Shown piece after piece: positions 23,998 to 32,583 of a stretch of DNA of 64,000 nt. Where the stretch lies: positions 52,254 through 116,253 of the forward strand of contig JBFHQE010000009.1 in NCBI GenBank assembly GCA_041592335.1. The letters are read 5' to 3'. The notes under the pieces were generated by a model that did not search any database, was not told where the DNA came from, and was given only the letters and a program-made list of their open reading frames with translations. Made by a program: the position numbers and the translations under genes. The DNA comes from JBFHQE01 sp041592335. Lineage in GTDB: Bacteria > Pseudomonadota > Gammaproteobacteria > Thiohalobacterales > Thiohalobacteraceae. The first letter of the stretch is position 1. Every line of letters starts with the position of its first letter.

Positions 23998-25524
23998 ATG
24001 CTGCAGGATTCCCTTCTGTTCACAGCCCTGGAACTCATGGCGGGGTTGTTCGTACTCGGTATTGGCGCTCTGGTACTGGTTGCCATCGGCATGTATTTCG
24101 TCGATGTCACGCAGACCAAGCAGGCCATTCGCCGCAACTACCCGGTCATTGGCCGCTTCCGTTACTACTTTGAACACCTGGGCACCTTCTTCCGCCAGTA
24201 CTTCTTCGCCATGGATCGCGAGGAATTACCCTTCAACCGCGCGGAACGTTCCTGGGTTTACCGCGCCGCCAAGAATGTCGATAGCACCGTGCCCTTCGGT
24301 TCCACTCGTGACCTGAAACCTCGCGGCACCATTTTCTTCGTGAATTGCCCTTTCCCCACCCTGGGCGAAGATGCGACCCAGCCGGAAGACGTGACCATCG
24401 GCCCCTTTTGCGACCAGCCCTATACCACCAATTCCATCATTAATATTTCCGGCATGAGTTATGGCGCGCTGTCCAAACCGGCGGTGCGCGCGCTGTCCAC
24501 CGGCGCCAGGATGGCGGGTTGCTGGATGAACACTGGCGAGGGCGGGCTGTCGCCTTACCATCTTGAGGGTAACTGCGACCTGGTTGTGCAGATTGGCACG
24601 GCCAAGTATGGCGTGCGCGATGAATACGGCAAGCTAAGCGACGACAAGTTGCGCGAGATTGCTGCGCATGAACAGGTGCGCATGTTTGAAATTAAAATGA
24701 GCCAGGGCGCCAAACCGGGCAAGGGCGGTATCCTGCCAGCCGCCAAGGTTACACAGGAAATCGCCACTATTCGCGGCATTCCTGTTCACGTCGATTCCAT
24801 CAGCCCCAATCGTCATCCCGAAATCAGAAACGTCGATGACCTGCTCGATATGATTGTGCGTATTCGCAAAGTCACGGGTAAACCAGTCGGATTCAAAATG
24901 GTACTGGGTTCCACCGAATGGATGGATGAACTCTGCGACAGGATACATCAACGCGGTATCGAGTCCGCACCGGATTTCATCACCATCGATGGCGCCGAAG
25001 GCGGCACCGGCGCCGCACCCATGAGCCTGATGGACCACATGGGCGTACCCCTGAAAGAAGCCCTGCCCCTTATCGTCGACAAGATCACCGAGTACGGCCT
25101 GCGCAATCGGATCAGGATCATCGCTTCCGGCAAACTGATCACGCCATCCCGCGTGGCCTGGGCGCTGAGTGTTGGCGCGGACTTTGTCACCAGTGCGCGC
25201 GGCTTCATGTTCGCACTGGGTTGCATACAGGCGATGCAGTGCAACAAGGACACCTGTCCGACCGGCATCACCACGCATAACCCGCGCTTCCAGAAAGGGC
25301 TCGACCCGGTCAACAAGGGCACGCGCGTCGCCAACTTTGTGCATAACCTGGTACATGAAGTTGGTGTTATTGCGCATTCCTGCGGCGTAACTTCGCCACG
25401 TGGATTGCGCCGCCATCATGCCCGCATGGTGACGGACTGGGGCAACTCCATCCTGCTGAGCGAATTCTATCCCGAGCCGACGCCGAAATACCCGGAACAG
25501 CCCTCGCAGCAAAAAGCCAGCTAA
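23998..25524 (+). CDS. FMN-binding glutamate-synthase-like membrane protein
   Basis: 508 residues. One N-terminal membrane helix (about 10-33), then the FMN-barrel of the glutamate synthase alpha-subunit family, with HVDSISPNRHPEIRNV, GAEGGTGAAP and the Fe-S motif C-x5-C-x4-C at about Cys409, Cys415 and Cys420, the 3Fe-4S pattern of GltB. The amidotransferase domain of GltB is missing, so it is not a full glutamate synthase; the substrate is unknown. It lies 101 bases after the DUF2063 gene and before a DoxX gene on the same strand, so it may belong to the RiPP locus. Confidence 0.82.
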   Translation: MLQDSLLFTALELMAGLFVLGIGALVLVAIGMYFVDVTQTKQAIRRNYPVIGRFRYYFEHLGTFFRQYFFAMDREELPFNRAERSWVYRAAKNVDSTVPFGSTRDLKPRGTIFFVNCPFPTLGEDATQPEDVTIGPFCDQPYTTNSIINISGMSYGALSKPAVRALSTGARMAGCWMNTGEGGLSPYHLEGNCDLVVQIGTAKYGVRDEYGKLSDDKLREIAAHEQVRMFEIKMSQGAKPGKGGILPAAKVTQEIATIRGIPVHVDSISPNRHPEIRNVDDLLDMIVRIRKVTGKPVGFKMVLGSTEWMDELCDRIHQRGIESAPDFITIDGAEGGTGAAPMSLMDHMGVPLKEALPLIVDKITEYGLRNRIRIIASGKLITPSRVAWALSVGADFVTSARGFMFALGCIQAMQCNKDTCPTGITTHNPRFQKGLDPVNKGTRVANFVHNLVHEVGVIAHSCGVTSPRGLRRHHARMVTDWGNSILLSEFYPEPTPKYPEQPSQQKAS

Positions 25525-25609
25525 GCCGTTTCGATCGCATGAACTAAGTTAGGTTTATCCTGTCTGATAGCTCGTCTTTAACAATAAACGGCGACGACTG
25601 GAGGATGTC

Positions 25610-26215
25610 ATGCGACAACTCATGCAATCTTTTTACGCCATGCTGAACTTCACCCGGCATGTCGATTTTCTTGGACCGCTGGCATTGCGCATATACCTTG
25701 CGCCGATTTTTATCATCGCGGGCAGCAATAAACTTTCGCATGCACAGGACCTGGTTCCCTGGTTTGCCTCGCTGGGCATCCCCGCGCCTGAACTGATGGT
25801 ATACGTCGCCGCGCTGACGGAATTAATCGGCGGCATCGCGTTACTCATTGGACTGGCGGTACGCTGGTTTTCCGTGCCACTCATGTTCACCATGATTGTT
25901 GCCGCCACGACTGCGCACTGGGACCAGGGTTGGCATGCCTTGCCGGAAACACAGCTGACAATGCCCTGGGAATGGCGCACCGATTTGATTGAAGGCGCCA
26001 ACGAACGCAAGGAAATGGCGAAAAACATACTTAGAGAACATGGCAATTATCGCTGGCTGACGGAAACCGGCTCCATCACCATCCTGAAAAACGGCATTGA
26101 ATTCGCCGCCACTTATTTCATTATGCTACTGGTGTTGTTCTTTACTGGCGCGGGGCGCTATTTCAGCCTGGATTACTGGGTGACACGCGGCCTCAGGCTA
26201 GAAGCCCGCGAGTAG
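25610..26215 (+). CDS. DoxX family membrane protein
   Basis: 201 residues with four membrane helices of the DoxX type (about 22-40, 62-80, 82-100 and 160-180). A hydrophilic loop of about 55 residues separates helices three and four. DoxX proteins (BufD/HvfD) often complete bufferin loci, where a redox or membrane role is suspected but unproven. The ribosome site GGAGG is five bases upstream. Its last 18 bases overlap the cheB stop on the other strand. Family assignment is confident; function is inferred from context. Confidence 0.78.
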   Translation: MRQLMQSFYAMLNFTRHVDFLGPLALRIYLAPIFIIAGSNKLSHAQDLVPWFASLGIPAPELMVYVAALTELIGGIALLIGLAVRWFSVPLMFTMIVAATTAHWDQGWHALPETQLTMPWEWRTDLIEGANERKEMAKNILREHGNYRWLTETGSITILKNGIEFAATYFIMLLVLFFTGAGRYFSLDYWVTRGLRLEARE

Positions 26216-27283
26216 GCTTTTACCCTGGCCAAATTCAAGGATGCGCTGAGCGATGTCATCGAGATGGATGACATCATTCACGCCGCCTTTTTTAATTGCC
26301 TCCTTGGGCATCCCGAAAACCACGCAGCTGGACTCGTCCTGCGCGATAGTATTTGCGCCAGCATCATGCATTTCGCGCATGCCCGTAGCGCCGTCATCGC
26401 CCATGCCAGTCATGATTATGCCCAACGCGTTCGGTCCCGCCTCCCTGGCGACGGAACGGAACAGCACATCAACCGACGGACGATGGCGACTGACCAACGG
26501 ACCGTCCTTGACCTCCACGATGTACTGCGCCCCGGAACGCTTTAACAGCATGTGCCGATCACCAGGGGCAATCAGCGCCTGACCCGGCAACACTCTATCG
26601 CCGTCTTCCGCTTCCTTGACGTTAATTTCGCACAGGCCATTGAGACGTTCGGCAAACAAGGCAGTGAACTTTTCCGGCATGTGCTGAACTATCACCATTC
26701 CCGGCGTAACCCGCGGCAACACTCTTAATACTTTCTCCAGCGCCTGGGTGCCGCCAGTGGAGGTACCGATAGCCACCACATGTTCCGTTGTGCGACCGAT
26801 GCTTCGACCGGCGGAAGGCAACATGGCATCGGCTGTCAGTCGCGGAGCGGACTGGGATCGACTACGCTGCAAACCACCGAGATTGGCGCGCGCAGCAGTT
26901 TTAACGGCTTGCACAATATCCGCGCAACTGTCTTCCAGAAAACGTTTCACACCCATTCTGGGTTTGGTCACGATACTGATAGCACCCGCGGACAGCGCTT
27001 GCAGCGTGGCCTCCGCGCCTTTCTCCGTCAGTGTCGAACAGATCACCACCGGCGTCGGTCGTTCCGCCATTATTTTTTTCAGAAAGGTAATGCCGTCCAT
27101 ACGCGGCATCTCGATATCCAGCACGATCACGTCGGGCCATTGTGTCTCCATGCGCCGTAAAGCAAACAGCGGATCGGCCACCGCCCCCAGCACCTTGATA
27201 CCAGGATCGGTTTGCAGCATATTCTGCAACACCTGTCGCACCACGGCGGAATCATCTACCAGCAGAACGTTTATCGGGGACAT
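26198..27283 (-). CDS. cheB: Chemotaxis glutamate methylesterase CheB
   Basis: 361 residues. Receiver domain with phosphoacceptor Asp56 and Lys107 joined to the methylesterase domain, catalytic triad Ser175 (GTSTGG), His201 (VQHMPEKFT) and the Asp in MTGMGDDG. Removes methyl groups from, and deamidates, MCPs. It is the last gene of the che operon and its start overlaps cheD by 13 bases. It converges with the DoxX gene. Confidence 0.96.
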   Translation of the reverse strand: MSPINVLLVDDSAVVRQVLQNMLQTDPGIKVLGAVADPLFALRRMETQWPDVIVLDIEMPRMDGITFLKKIMAERPTPVVICSTLTEKGAEATLQALSAGAISIVTKPRMGVKRFLEDSCADIVQAVKTAARANLGGLQRSRSQSAPRLTADAMLPSAGRSIGRTTEHVVAIGTSTGGTQALEKVLRVLPRVTPGMVIVQHMPEKFTALFAERLNGLCEINVKEAEDGDRVLPGQALIAPGDRHMLLKRSGAQYIVEVKDGPLVSRHRPSVDVLFRSVAREAGPNALGIIMTGMGDDGATGMREMHDAGANTIAQDESSCVVFGMPKEAIKKGGVNDVIHLDDIAQRILEFGQGKSLLAGF

Positions 27284-27798
27284 AAATCCATTGGTCCTTG
27301 CGTGTTATCAGCCGCGCCACGGTGTACCCAGACATCACCACTCCACAACTCCAGGTAGATTCGTCGATAACGGTTACCGCCAACATCCTGTGCGACTACA
27401 GTAAATCCATGCTGTTGCAACAAATTAATACCCGCTTCGATATTCTTTCGCGACACATTTATCGAGGCATCGGCTTTGCAACTCCTTTCAAACATATTGC
27501 CTCCGCCAAACAGCTTGACCTGGTATTCGCCAGGACGGGTACAAGCCGAACGGATTTCCTGCAGAAAAAGATCCATGGCCTCGTCGGCATAATGGCCGCG
27601 GGTCAAACGCTGGCACGAACCACGCTGCGGCAACAGGTAATGGCACATGCCCCCGATATGTTTCTCGGGATGCCACAAGGTGATCGCCACGCAGGAACCC
27701 AACAGGGTATGTACCCGGGTCGCGCCACCGCCAAAATGGAATTCGCCAGGTCGCAGCGTGACATCCTCGATACCGGGATCGCCGCGCTTTGCGATCAT
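27271..27798 (-). CDS. cheD: Chemoreceptor glutamine deamidase CheD
   Basis: 175 residues. CheD converts specific receptor glutamines to glutamates. Cys36 in TLLGSCVAITLWHP and His53 in GGMCHYLLP are the catalytic pair with the usual Thr, and GGGNMF and DVGGNRYRR are family landmarks. It is placed between cheR and cheB with overlaps at both ends (cheR by 4, cheB by 13), so translation is coupled. Confidence 0.94.
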   Translation of the reverse strand: MIAKRGDPGIEDVTLRPGEFHFGGGATRVHTLLGSCVAITLWHPEKHIGGMCHYLLPQRGSCQRLTRGHYADEAMDLFLQEIRSACTRPGEYQVKLFGGGNMFERSCKADASINVSRKNIEAGINLLQQHGFTVVAQDVGGNRYRRIYLELWSGDVWVHRGAADNTQGPMDLCPR

Positions 27799-28595
27799 GG
27801 CTTGCGGTACACCGACGGTATGATCATGCTGAGTTCGCTGGTTACCCCGTTCAGGCTTTCGGAATGACCAACGAACAGATAGCCTCCTGGCTTCAACCGG
27901 CGCAGCAAACCCTCCACCACCTGGCGCTTTGTTTCCAGGTCAAAATAGATCAGCACATTACGCAGAAAGATCACGTCGAAACTGCCGATCTGCTCGAATC
28001 CCTGCTTCAGGTTGCCGTGCACAAACCGCACCCGGTCACGCAACGCGCGGCTGATCATGAAAGTGCCGGCCTGGCTGCCGGTGCCCTTCAGGCAATGCCG
28101 TTTCAGGTATTGCTGCGGAATGTTGTTGGCACGCTCGATCGGGTAATGTCCCGCCCGCGCCCGTTCCAGCACCCGGGTACTGATGTCCGTACCAAGAATA
28201 TCCCAGTCTTTTATCGGCGCATGATCAGCCAATAGCATGGCCAGTGTGTAGGCTTCCTCGCCACTGGAACTGGCCGCGCTCCACACCCTGCGCGAACCGC
28301 TAAGCCAGTCGGGTAATATCCGGTCGCGGAGGAAATCGAAATGACGCGGCTCTCGAAAAAAATAGGTTTCATTGGTTGTCAGCAAGTCCACCGCAACCTG
28401 GCGTTCCTCGGCCTGGGAATCGTTCAGCAACGAGAAATAGTCCTGATAACTGCTCAGCCCGTAATGTTTGATGCGTTTTGCCAGGCGACCACCGACCAGG
28501 GCTTTCTTCGCGGGCGACATATTGATGCCGGCGGTGTCATAGATCATGCGCTGAAACAGGGCAAACTCGTTATCCTGAAGCTCTGGGAAACTCAA
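27795..28595 (-). CDS. cheR: Chemotaxis protein methyltransferase CheR
   Basis: 266 residues. Methylates receptor glutamates with S-adenosylmethionine. An N-terminal helical domain precedes the Rossmann domain with VWSAASSSGEEAYTLAM and NVLIYFD. The start codon is TTG at 28595: it overlaps the upstream stop (TTGA) and is preceded by GGAGGG at a good distance, and the next ATG would remove the N-terminal helix. There is no C-terminal TPR extension. Confidence 0.94.
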   Translation of the reverse strand: MSFPELQDNEFALFQRMIYDTAGINMSPAKKALVGGRLAKRIKHYGLSSYQDYFSLLNDSQAEERQVAVDLLTTNETYFFREPRHFDFLRDRILPDWLSGSRRVWSAASSSGEEAYTLAMLLADHAPIKDWDILGTDISTRVLERARAGHYPIERANNIPQQYLKRHCLKGTGSQAGTFMISRALRDRVRFVHGNLKQGFEQIGSFDVIFLRNVLIYFDLETKRQVVEGLLRRLKPGGYLFVGHSESLNGVTSELSMIIPSVYRKP

Positions 28596-29356
28596 GCCAC
28601 GTCCCTCCGCGCGGAAGCCAGCAGCCCACTACCGACTGACAGTTCAGAGAACCAGTTGATAAAACGCTCCACGTCCGGACCCTCGTAGATGCTGCCGTGT
28701 TGGGGACACAGCATATCGATATCCATGCTTGCCGCGCGCTCGCACCAGTCCAGGCGCGCCTCGTTGGAACCCATCCAGCGCTTATGAAAGCCTTCCGCGT
28801 AACGCACATGGCGGTCGAAATTTTCAACAAACAACTTGTCATTCTCGCGCGGCACCATCGCGGCGCCCACGTCACCGCTAAACAGGATGCGCGCTTTTTG
28901 ATCGTACAAATGGAAATTTCCCGATGAATGCAGGTAGTGCGCCGGAACTGCTTCCAGGGTCAATCCATTCAGGTTGAATTCCATGCCTTCATCAGGAAGA
29001 CAGATCAGGGTCTGGTCTGTACCGCCGAAGTGCGGAATGAATTCACCCCACAACCAGCTCAGATAGCAACGCAAATCCGGGTTCACCTCCAGCCATAACG
29101 CCAGAGATGAAATGATGTCCGGATCCTGGTGCGAGGCGAACAGGTATTTCAAATTACTTAGGTCGAATTCCTGACTCAGCGCGGCAAACACGGCGGGAAA
29201 TATCTCCATGCCGCCGGGGTCTGTCAGCAAGGCCTCGTTGCGGTAACTGACCAGGTATTCATTGGTGTCGATAACATAATTTGGTTTATCGGGATCGCGC
29301 GCGGCCACGGCCCACCGATGCTCGCCCTGTTGAAAAATAACTTCAAGTTTCTTCAT
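28592..29356 (-). CDS. Oxygen-binding diiron (ODP-like) metallo-beta-lactamase-fold protein
   Basis: 254 residues, the flavodiiron beta-lactamase core without a flavodoxin domain. Ligand-like residues are His76, Asp78 and Asp80 in SHQDPD, His143 with nearby His140 and His149, Asp162 in FSGDVG and His220 in CPQHGS. The first motif has Asp where flavodiiron enzymes have Glu and lacks the second His (Ile81), as expected of proteins that bind rather than reduce oxygen. Such ODP proteins sense oxygen for CheA in spirochaetes. The start at 29356 overlaps the upstream stop by four bases. Family placement is good, the role is inferred from the che operon. Confidence 0.8.
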   Translation of the reverse strand: MKKLEVIFQQGEHRWAVAARDPDKPNYVIDTNEYLVSYRNEALLTDPGGMEIFPAVFAALSQEFDLSNLKYLFASHQDPDIISSLALWLEVNPDLRCYLSWLWGEFIPHFGGTDQTLICLPDEGMEFNLNGLTLEAVPAHYLHSSGNFHLYDQKARILFSGDVGAAMVPRENDKLFVENFDRHVRYAEGFHKRWMGSNEARLDWCERAASMDIDMLCPQHGSIYEGPDVERFINWFSELSVGSGLLASARRDVA

Positions 29357-29937
29357 ATGCATTCGTCCATGCTTAACTTCAGGCTGGCGATAATGGCCTT
29401 TAACCGCTGGTGAATCTCTTCAATGGTGCGCTCAATGGAGTGAGCGACATTGCGTAACAGGCTCTCGGAGGAACCACCATAAGCCGCCTCAATAGTCGCT
29501 GACCGGGCCAGCGCCCTGCCCTTGCTGCATAAGCGCAGGGAACTCTGCAGGCGTGGACCCAGATGCTGGGTACGCCGACAAAGCTGATCCATCACGCTGG
29601 CGCGTTGTCGGCTCACGCCCTCCAGGGCATTCTCAAGAGTCATATCATCCATTGCGACACCCAACGCCGAAGCGAAGAAGCTGCAATTACGCCGCAGCCG
29701 GTAATCCAGGGAAACATCCCGCGCCATGGCGAGTATTTCCTCGGACATGGCATTCATCGCATCCGCCAGTTCCTGGCTGAAAACCTTCAGGCTGGAAGCG
29801 ACTGCCTGAAAGCCGCGAACATTACCCGCACGCCGGGCAGCCAGGCTGGCATTCTGCGCGGTGAGGTTGACCTGATAGGTGGTATTCAATACAAACCGCA
29901 CTTCGTTACTGATCGCCACTATCGACTGATAAGTCAT
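29353..29937 (-). CDS. Soluble protein with degenerate MCP hairpin-tip sequence
   Basis: 194 residues, almost wholly helical, no membrane segment or signal peptide. Residues about 24-57 (NLTAQNASLAARRAG then NVRGFQAVASSLKVF) match the conserved MCP signalling tip, but the normally invariant Glu of NAAIEAARAGE is replaced and the tip is shifted to the N-terminus. The rest has no clear family. It overlaps the ODP-like gene by four bases, so the two are probably partners. It may dock to or compete for CheA/CheW, which is inference. Confidence 0.7.
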   Translation of the reverse strand: MTYQSIVAISNEVRFVLNTTYQVNLTAQNASLAARRAGNVRGFQAVASSLKVFSQELADAMNAMSEEILAMARDVSLDYRLRRNCSFFASALGVAMDDMTLENALEGVSRQRASVMDQLCRRTQHLGPRLQSSLRLCSKGRALARSATIEAAYGGSSESLLRNVAHSIERTIEEIHQRLKAIIASLKLSMDECI

Positions 29938-29973
29938 TCTGATCGGTATCCTTCTGCAACCATGGTGATTCGC

Positions 29974-31959
29974 CTAGAAACGCACAAACTCAGCTTCATT
30001 GACTGCGGTAGCCTCGGCAGCAGGTGCTGGCTTTGTCTCTGGCAATGCCGCCATGGCGATAGAAGATTTCACTGCCACTCCGCTACTCCCATTCGCCACC
30101 TTGAAAAAGCTCATCAGCTGCTGAAGCTGCTCAGCCTGACTACTCATCTCTTCCGCCGTAGCTGCCAGCTCTTCGGATGACGAGGCACTTTGCTGTGTAA
30201 TCTGGTTGAGCTGTTCCATGGCGTTGTTGATCTGGCCCGCGCCCGAGGATTGCTCCTCCGATGCGGCTGCAATTTCCTGCACCAGATCGGATGTCTTCTG
30301 TATTGAAGGCACAATCTCGTCCAGCAGCTTGCCGGCCTTCTCCGCCAGATCCACGCTACTCTGTGCCACTTCGCCAATTTCCTGGGCCGCCACCTGCGAA
30401 CGTTCCGCCAGCTTGCGTACCTCGGCTGCCACCACAGCGAACCCCTTGCCCTGCTCACCGGCACGCGCCGCCTCGATTGCCGCGTTCAGCGCCAGCAGGT
30501 TGGTCTGGTATGCAATGTCATCGATGATGCTGATCTTCTCGGCAATCGACTTCATGGCTTCTACCGTCTCGCCAACCGCGCGTCCTCCTTCCGCTGCTTC
30601 GGTGGAAGCCCTGGAAGCCATACTGTTGGTGACGCGCGCATTCTCGGTATTCTGATTGATCGAAGCCGACATCTGCTCCACCGAGGCCGAGGTTTCTTCC
30701 ACGCTGGCCGCCTGTTCACTGGCGCCCTGGCTCATGCTCTGGGCGGTGGCCGACACTTCTTCCGAAGCACTCGACAGGTTATCCGCCGCGCTACGCACAT
30801 CGCCGATAATCTGCGATAACCTGCCCATCATGTTTTTCATCGATGCCAGCAACTGACCTGTCTCATCCTTGCTATCAACATCGATGACTACATTAAGATC
30901 GCCTTCCGCAAGCTGATTGGAGACTTCAACAGCACGATTAAGCGCCCTGATAATGGCTCTCGCGATGAAATACACACTGACCACCATTACCAACAGGATG
31001 ACAGCAACGACAATCAGACTTTTTATAACAACAGCATTGGCCTGCTTTGCCGTTGCCGCTTCGATGGCAAGCAGATCTTCCGACAACCTGTCTTCCACCT
31101 CTTTTAACAAGTTGATTTTTCCTGTCTGCATCTTGAACCAGTTCTGCGGATCAATGCCAAACTTGCCCTGATCCGCCTTTTCCAGGGCGACCGTGCGCAT
31201 TTCCCGCGTGGCATCGATAAAATCACCGGTCATCGTGGACTGGTAGTAGTTGACATGCTCGGGACGGGCAAATGCCATGAACTGTGATTCAAACATGTCC
31301 TGAGCGCTAATCAGGCTGATGAACTGCCTGAACAAGGCGGGAGTAAACCTGTCAGCCGCGAACACATTTGCCAGCACGGCGCGCTCAATGCCTGCCCGTT
31401 CCTTGCTCTGCAAGAATGTCACGTAAGAAGTTACCAGCACCGAAAGCTCGGCACTCACGCTGCCCTTGGCAATCTCACCAATCACCGAAAGAAACTGGTT
31501 ATTGACCTGGGTGTAATAGCCAATGGCATCGCCCGCCGCGATTTGCAAGCTTGTGACGGATCGACGAATTTCGTCAATTCGATCCAGGTCGCGCAGACCC
31601 TTGTTGATCGCCGATTTGAAGGCATCGTTGAGCACCGACTGGTCGACTGCCTGCATCTGGGTTCGCAATGCCGCCATGCGCTCGTCGGTGAGTCCACGCT
31701 GAGCCGGAAGCTCTGAGCCGAACATGCTTCCCTTGCTGCCAATATAACCCGCGGTCATACCCCGCTCTTTTTGCAGTTCATGCACCATCGCGCTGGATTT
31801 GACCGCAATCTCGGCGTAAACCTGCACTGTTTCCATTTGATCAGCCAGGTTCTTCTTGGAGCTGACCTCGCTGTACGCGAAATACAGCAGGCCAACAACC
31901 GGCACTAACAACATTAACGCAATCTTGTTGCGAATCTTGAGGTTGCTGAAAAAGCTCAT
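29974..31959 (-). CDS. Methyl-accepting chemotaxis protein with NIT sensing domain
   Basis: 661 residues. Membrane helix 1 (about 12-30), a periplasmic region with the NIT domain motif VHELQKERGMTAGYIGS (nitrate/nitrite-type sensors), helix 2 (about 310-338), HAMP, and a long cytoplasmic coiled coil with the intact tip NLLALNAAIEAARAGEQG. It ends in a flexible Ala/Pro/Thr linker and AEFVRF. The start at 31959 has GGAGAG nine bases upstream; an in-frame ATG five codons earlier would place that site inside the gene. Ligand identity is not deducible. Confidence 0.9.
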   Translation of the reverse strand: MSFFSNLKIRNKIALMLLVPVVGLLYFAYSEVSSKKNLADQMETVQVYAEIAVKSSAMVHELQKERGMTAGYIGSKGSMFGSELPAQRGLTDERMAALRTQMQAVDQSVLNDAFKSAINKGLRDLDRIDEIRRSVTSLQIAAGDAIGYYTQVNNQFLSVIGEIAKGSVSAELSVLVTSYVTFLQSKERAGIERAVLANVFAADRFTPALFRQFISLISAQDMFESQFMAFARPEHVNYYQSTMTGDFIDATREMRTVALEKADQGKFGIDPQNWFKMQTGKINLLKEVEDRLSEDLLAIEAATAKQANAVVIKSLIVVAVILLVMVVSVYFIARAIIRALNRAVEVSNQLAEGDLNVVIDVDSKDETGQLLASMKNMMGRLSQIIGDVRSAADNLSSASEEVSATAQSMSQGASEQAASVEETSASVEQMSASINQNTENARVTNSMASRASTEAAEGGRAVGETVEAMKSIAEKISIIDDIAYQTNLLALNAAIEAARAGEQGKGFAVVAAEVRKLAERSQVAAQEIGEVAQSSVDLAEKAGKLLDEIVPSIQKTSDLVQEIAAASEEQSSGAGQINNAMEQLNQITQQSASSSEELAATAEEMSSQAEQLQQLMSFFKVANGSSGVAVKSSIAMAALPETKPAPAAEATAVNEAEFVRF

Positions 31960-32037
31960 TTTATTACTCTCCATTGTTACTCACACAACTGCCTGTTTGT
32001 TTTTTATCAACTACTGAAATCTATTATTCGAAACTGC

Positions 32038-32574
32038 CTACGCCTCGGTCATATCGCCAACGCGAGTGACCGCCGCCAGTTCGTCGACAGACAACACTTT
32101 ATCCACGTCCAGGATAATGACGAAATCACCATCGACCTTGCCCATACCGGCGATGAAATCGACACGAATTCTGGCGCCGAATGAAGGCGTAGGCTCGATC
32201 TCACTCTCCGGAATAGCCAATACCTCTGATACGGTATCAACCACCACGCCGAGGTACTGGCGACTGTCTTCAGTCGCGACTTCAATTATGACGATACAAC
32301 TGCGCTTGGTAACTTCGCTCGCATTGCCACCAAAGCGCACACTCAGATCGACCACCGGCACCACCGAACCTCGCAGGTTAATGACACCCCGAATAAAACT
32401 CGGCATCATCGGCCCCGCGGTTAACTGGCCATATTCAAGAATCTCCTTGATATTGAGAATGCCGATTGCGAACATCTCGCCGCCAAGAGTGAAGGTCAGG
32501 TACTGACCTTCCTCGTCTGTCAGCAAGGCCTCATCCTGCGGCAGCTGCTGCGCCGCGTTAACAGGTAAACTCAT
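32038..32574 (-). CDS. cheW: Chemotaxis coupling protein CheW
   Basis: 178 residues, single CheW/SH3-like domain with IKEILEYG, IRGVINLRGSVVPVVDL and a C-terminal extension. Couples receptors to CheA. A strong AGGAG site precedes the ATG. The N-terminal 25 residues are an acidic extension absent from E. coli CheW. It lies between two MCP genes. Confidence 0.95.
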   Translation of the reverse strand: MSLPVNAAQQLPQDEALLTDEEGQYLTFTLGGEMFAIGILNIKEILEYGQLTAGPMMPSFIRGVINLRGSVVPVVDLSVRFGGNASEVTKRSCIVIIEVATEDSRQYLGVVVDTVSEVLAIPESEIEPTPSFGARIRVDFIAGMGKVDGDFVIILDVDKVLSVDELAAVTRVGDMTEA

Positions 32575-32583
32575 ATTGATCTC

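Noticed and set aside
29353..29937. Pseudogene of a truncated MCP
   Set aside because: The frame is intact, has a ribosome site and overlaps its neighbour by four bases, and the part after the tip is not MCP-like, so it looks like a functional small protein.
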